16,517 bases of DNA from an uncultured Alphaproteobacteria bacterium (GTDB taxonomy: Bacteria > Pseudomonadota > Alphaproteobacteria > Rs-D84), in the NCBI GenBank assembly GCA_947589625.1, contig CANQCM010000011.1:1-16517 (forward strand), written 5' to 3'. How positions within the stretch are numbered: the first letter of the stretch is position 1; the number at the start of each line of letters is the position of its first letter. Shown here in pieces: positions 13,224 to 16,517 of the stretch. Position numbers and translations under genes: made by a program. The notes below the pieces were generated by a model. That model had not been told where the DNA came from. It saw only the letters and a program-made list of their open reading frames with translations, and ran no database searches.

Positions 13224-16200
13224 TTATGCCTTGGTAATAGTGATTGCGAAATTATAACCTTCTATTTCGGTTGCAATATCGCCTGTGCCAGCATTCATTT
13301 TGCGAATCAGTGCGTCGCGCATAATACGTTTTTCATGCGCCGATATCGCACCTGCCAGTGCTGGGTCAGCGCTGTATTCCATATTGATACGGTCGGACAC
13401 ATCAAGCCCAAATGATTTACGAGTATCTTGAATGAAACGCAATGCGTCATTGGCAAGACCTTCGGCAATCAATTCTGCATTTACATCTGTATCAATCACA
13501 ACAACCGCCGTATTATCTGGCAACGCTGCACCCGTTATACCATCGCGCACCGTCAGGCGATTTTCAAATTCATCGTTGTTCAATGTATACGCGCCAACAA
13601 TCAATTTATCGCCATCAGATTTATATTCACCGCGTTTTACCATCGGCACAATTTCTTTTAATGCGCCGCCCAAACGCGCGCCGATTTTTGGTGTAATCAA
13701 GTATATAAAACTGTCCGCGACAGATTTAACATCAGATATAAATTCAACCGATTTCACATTCATTTCGTCTTGAATTATGTCCGCATAGGCGTGTAAATCT
13801 GCACCTGCAACGGTCAATTTATTCAGCGGCAAGCGATTGCGTAATTTATATTGCTCACGTAATTGTTTGCCTACGGACACAACCGATTGCACACGACGCA
13901 TATCATCAACCAATGCATGGTCATAATTTTCTGCAATTGGGAAATCTGTTAAATGCACGGATTCTGCGCCAGTCAGATTTTTATAAATATATTCTGAAAT
14001 AAATGGCGCAAACGGTGCTAATGCACGCACTAACACGGTCAAAACATGATACAGTGTATTAAACGCAAATTGGTCTTCGTCCCAGAAACGCGCGCGCGAA
14101 CGGCGTATATACCAGTTATTTAACACATCTAAAAACTGCACAAATTCTTTGACTGCGACATCTGATTTATATTCGTCCAAAGCCGCACCCACCAGCATGC
14201 ACAGCGCATTTAATTCAGACAAAATATATTTATCTAGTGCGTTTTGTGATGTGGCGTCATCGGCAGCGGTGATATTGCCAGCGTTCGCATACAATGTAAA
14301 GAAATGATATGCGTTCCATAACGGTGTCAGAATCGTTTTAATTGATTCGTTAAATACTTTACCTGCTAAATCAACACCAACAGGTTCTGCCTTTAAGAAA
14401 TTAGAACCCAATATAAACAACCGCACTGCGTCAGCACCATATTGTTCAATGATTTCGGTTGGGTCAACAAAATTCCCCAATGATTTAGACATTTTCTTTT
14501 TGTTATCATCAACAATCATGCCATTGACAGACACAGTCTTGAACGCAGGTTTATCAAACAGCGCTGTTGCCAAAACCATCAGTGAATAAAACCAACCGCG
14601 TGTTTGGTCTTGACCTTCAATAATATAGTCCGCAGGAAATGTTGCATTAAACCGATCTTTGTTTTCAAACGGATAATGCAATGACGCAAACGGCATAGAA
14701 CCTGATTCAACCCAACAATCCAAGACATCTGGAATACGAGTCCAACCATCACGCGTCAATGCGTCAAGTGTTGGGCGGTGCAAATCATTGATTTGGACAC
14801 CAAAAAATTCTTCCATTTCTGCAATTGAACCAAAAATTTTATACTCGCCGTCTTTTTGCCAAATTGGCAGTGGCGTTCCCCAAAAACGATTACGCGAAAT
14901 AGACCACGGACGCGCGCCCTCAATCCAACTCATAAACCGATCGCCTGCTGATGTCCAATGAGTTTTTTTAGTGTTCGCAATCAATTTCTCGCGGATTTTT
15001 GGCACATCAATATACCAAGAATCTGTCGCACGATAAATCAATTTTTCTTTACTGCGTGGGCCATACGGATATGAATGCTTGTGTTGTTCTTTCTTGACCA
15101 AATGCCCATTTTCGCGCAAGTGCGCCATGATTTTCTGATTGGCATCAAATATATTTTCGCCTGCCCAATCGCGCACAGTGCCATCAAAGTTTCCATAATC
15201 ATCAACATTTAGAATCACAGGAAATTTCGCGTCATAATTTTTCGCCGCCCAAAAGTCGTCTTCGCCGTATGCAGGCGCGATATGCACAATGCCTGTACCG
15301 TCAGAATCAGAAACATAATCTGCACCAATTACATGATACAGCAAATCAGACATATCTGCATAATAATCAAACAGCGGTGTGTATTTTTTACCAACCAAAT
15401 CTGCGCCCATAACTTCGCCGATTTTTGTGGTGTTTTTGAATTGGTTTTCGTATGCGCCCAGACGCGTTTCGGCAATGATATACACTGCGCCATCAGTATC
15501 TTGCATACGCAAATATTTCATATTCGGATTTACCGCCAATGCAGAATTCGCAGGCAATGTCCATGGCGTTGTTGTCCATGCCAACACGCGTTCACCAGAA
15601 TCTAATTCAAACCACACAGTTACTGCGTCATCAACAACATCTTGATATTCACTGGACGCTTCGGAATTAGACAGAACAGTACCTAATTTCCAATCGTACG
15701 GATTGACGCGATAGTCTTTATACAGCAATCCGCGATTATATAATTCTTTTAATGCCCAAATCACAGATTCCATATAATTTTTATCCATTGTGCGATAACC
15801 GCGATTGTCGCCACCATCAACCCATCGCCCAATACGTTCTATAAACCGCAACCACTCGTTAGAATATGTCAAAACATCAGTGCGACACATATCACAGAAC
15901 GCGGCAATTCCGTCTGTGGCAACAATATCTTTTGCCATACGTTTTTGCTTTTTTTCCACAGAATTTTCCGCAGGCAACCCATGACAATCCCAACCCAATT
16001 CACGCACTACATAATTTTCGCGCATAGTCTGATAACGACCCACCATATCTTTGACCGCCGACACACTTAAATGTCCCCAGTGTGGCAAGTTATTAGCAAA
16101 CGGTGGCCCATCATAGAACGAAAACGGGTGTCCCAGTTTAGTGCGATTCAAACTTTTGTGGAAAGTATCGTCTTGACGCCAAAACGCCAGAATTTCATTT

Positions 16201-16247
16201 TCCATCAACGGGAAATTAGCCTTGGGTTCTGTTTTTGGGTATGCCAT
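13224..16247 (-). CDS. ileS: Isoleucyl-tRNA synthetase, type 2 (eukaryotic-like)
   Basis: The enzyme charges tRNA-Ile and edits misactivated valine. I choose the ATG at 16247 (MAYPKTEPKANFPLMENEIL), giving 1007 residues, because GGAGA lies 6 nt before it (16254-16258). The longer in-frame start at 16388 would read through the leader hairpin. Motifs: class I HIGH as HWGH (56-59) in GPPFANNLPHWGHL, GWDCHGLP (85-92), editing-domain WTTTPWTLPANSALA (224-238) and GTGIVHIAPAYGEDDF (317-332), and KMSKS (585-589). The LPHWGHL form, PYDWKLGTVLSNSE and the C-terminal anticodon-binding part resemble the eukaryotic/archaeal-like IleRS2 clade rather than the E. coli IleRS1 form. IleRS2 enzymes are commonly insensitive to mupirocin and are thought to spread by horizontal transfer. 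Expression is probably attenuated through the Ile-rich leader at 16322-16354. Confidence 0.95.
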   Translation of the reverse strand: MAYPKTEPKANFPLMENEILAFWRQDDTFHKSLNRTKLGHPFSFYDGPPFANNLPHWGHLSVSAVKDMVGRYQTMRENYVVRELGWDCHGLPAENSVEKKQKRMAKDIVATDGIAAFCDMCRTDVLTYSNEWLRFIERIGRWVDGGDNRGYRTMDKNYMESVIWALKELYNRGLLYKDYRVNPYDWKLGTVLSNSEASSEYQDVVDDAVTVWFELDSGERVLAWTTTPWTLPANSALAVNPNMKYLRMQDTDGAVYIIAETRLGAYENQFKNTTKIGEVMGADLVGKKYTPLFDYYADMSDLLYHVIGADYVSDSDGTGIVHIAPAYGEDDFWAAKNYDAKFPVILNVDDYGNFDGTVRDWAGENIFDANQKIMAHLRENGHLVKKEQHKHSYPYGPRSKEKLIYRATDSWYIDVPKIREKLIANTKKTHWTSAGDRFMSWIEGARPWSISRNRFWGTPLPIWQKDGEYKIFGSIAEMEEFFGVQINDLHRPTLDALTRDGWTRIPDVLDCWVESGSMPFASLHYPFENKDRFNATFPADYIIEGQDQTRGWFYSLMVLATALFDKPAFKTVSVNGMIVDDNKKKMSKSLGNFVDPTEIIEQYGADAVRLFILGSNFLKAEPVGVDLAGKVFNESIKTILTPLWNAYHFFTLYANAGNITAADDATSQNALDKYILSELNALCMLVGAALDEYKSDVAVKEFVQFLDVLNNWYIRRSRARFWDEDQFAFNTLYHVLTVLVRALAPFAPFISEYIYKNLTGAESVHLTDFPIAENYDHALVDDMRRVQSVVSVGKQLREQYKLRNRLPLNKLTVAGADLHAYADIIQDEMNVKSVEFISDVKSVADSFIYLITPKIGARLGGALKEIVPMVKRGEYKSDGDKLIVGAYTLNNDEFENRLTVRDGITGAALPDNTAVVVIDTDVNAELIAEGLANDALRFIQDTRKSFGLDVSDRINMEYSADPALAGAISAHEKRIMRDALIRKMNAGTGDIATEIEGYNFAITITKA

Positions 16248-16270
16248 AAAAAATCTCCATCTGTTGTTAT

Positions 16271-16295
16271 AAAAAACGGGCGCGATATGCGCCCC
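16271..16295 (-). terminator. Attenuator (intrinsic terminator) in the ileS leader
   Basis: On the minus strand GGGCGC (16294-16289), loop ATATC and GCGCCC (16283-16278) are followed by G and six T (16276-16271). It ends 24 nt before the ileS ATG. Its left strand can instead pair, as GGGGCGC (16295-16289), with GCGCTTT (16312-16306) through four G-C and three G-U pairs, which is a candidate antiterminator. Confidence 0.7.
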
Positions 16296-16321
16296 AGCCA
16301 CCGCCAAAGCGCGATTGCCAG

Positions 16322-16354
16322 TTATTTTATAATGATAATTTGTATGTTTTTCAT
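16322..16354 (-). CDS. Isoleucine-rich leader peptide of ileS (candidate)
   Basis: A ten-codon frame reads MKNIQIIIIK and stops with TAA. Five codons are Ile (ATA, ATT, ATC, ATT, ATA), so all three Ile triplets and both tRNA-Ile species would be monitored. It lies about 6 nt after the predicted transcription start and 27 nt before the attenuator hairpin. No Shine-Dalgarno sequence is visible, and initiation would be near-leaderless, as inferred for other genes here. The candidate antiterminator strand begins 9 nt after the stop, within the footprint of a ribosome sitting there. A ribosome finishing the peptide would mask it and favour termination; one stalled on Ile codons would expose it. 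The composition could partly reflect local AT-richness. Confidence 0.55.
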   Translation of the reverse strand: MKNIQIIIIK

Positions 16355-16366
16355 ATTCGGAATAAA

Positions 16367-16395
16367 TATATACAACGAAACTGCACAAAAATCAA
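16367..16395 (-). promoter_or_regulatory. Promoter of ileS-nth
   Basis: On the minus strand TTGATT (16395-16390) and TATATA (16372-16367) are separated by 17 nt. The predicted start near 16360 gives a leader of about 113 nt, containing the Ile-rich peptide and the attenuator. Confidence 0.65.
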
Positions 16396-16422
16396 GAGGA
16401 CAGGTTAATTTTTTATCAACTG

Positions 16423-16498
16423 TGGTGCCGGTGATAGGACTTGAACCTACGACCCCCTCATTACGAATGAGATGCTCTACCAACTGAGCTACACCGGC
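16423..16498 (-). tRNA. tRNA-Thr (anticodon CGU)
   Basis: The complete cloverleaf is on the minus strand. Acceptor GCCGGTG pairs with CACCGGC, the anticodon loop TTCGTAA carries CGT, the variable loop is GGGTC, the T stem GTAGG/CCTAT encloses TTCAAGT, and A73 is followed by an encoded CCA. It is upstream of and co-oriented with ileS, but the promoter at 16367-16395 lies between them. No terminator is obvious after it. Confidence 0.95.
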
Positions 16499-16517
16499 AT
16501 TTTCCCGCAGTGTAAAC

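Noticed and set aside
16248..16360. T-box riboswitch in the ileS leader
   Set aside because: The leader is too short for a standard stem I plus antiterminator, and I do not see the conserved T-box sequence (AGGGTGGNACCGCG-like).
16248..16388. N-terminal extension of IleRS by 47 residues from the ATG at 16388
   Set aside because: It would read through the promoter -10 region, the leader and the attenuator hairpin, whereas a good ribosome binding site precedes the ATG at 16247 and the family N terminus begins there.

Overview
The window looks like a chromosomal segment of an uncultured, AT-rich, fairly compact alphaproteobacterium. This is inferred from gene content, not from any search. The evidence is the rsmG-parA-parB cluster, an SspB of the alphaproteobacterial type, tightly packed genes with overlapping starts and stops, and a eukaryotic-like (type 2) isoleucyl-tRNA synthetase of the kind also known from Rickettsiales. 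No transposase, integrase, phage gene or CRISPR array is visible.

Layout. Positions 1-83 hold the 5' end of an unrecognised minus-strand gene, divergent from pal (160-576). Positions 627-908 have no convincing protein gene but hold a strong promoter, a roughly 200-nt segment with nested complementary helices, and an intrinsic terminator just upstream of a small secreted cysteine-rich protein gene (909-1370). Positions 1404-3793 (minus) are rsmG-parA-parB, with three near-identical parS-like palindromes between parA and the divergent TPR gene. Positions 3819-6292 (plus) are a TPR protein gene and a short gpsA, overlapping by ATGA. Positions 6342-10846 (minus) are a four-gene tripartite efflux operon: TolC-like protein, MacA-like adaptor, MacB-type ATPase and MacB-type permease. 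Positions 10938-12558 (plus) are tRNA-Cys, then recF only 7 nt after the tRNA CCA end, then sspB. Positions 12563-16247 (minus) are ileS and nth. Positions 16423-16498 (minus) are tRNA-Thr(CGU).

The most interesting signal is the ileS leader. Between a good promoter and the ileS ribosome binding site lies a 10-codon reading frame, MKNIQIIIIK, with five Ile codons using all three Ile triplets. An intrinsic-terminator-like hairpin follows, and a competing antiterminator helix can be drawn. This is the architecture of ribosome-mediated attenuation, here apparently sensing charged tRNA-Ile to control the enzyme that charges it. Other points worth checking are the parS variant with an A in its centre, the structured leader before the cysteine-rich gene, the rsmG/TPR divergent pair that look leaderless, the tRNA-Cys/recF junction, and a hairpin sequence reused at three terminators.

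Most genes here have clear Shine-Dalgarno sequences (pal, the cysteine-rich gene, parA, parB, gpsA, tolC, macA, ileS, nth). The few that lack one (rsmG, the TPR gene, recF, sspB, the ileS leader peptide) therefore stand out. All structure and promoter calls were made by eye, without folding or search software.
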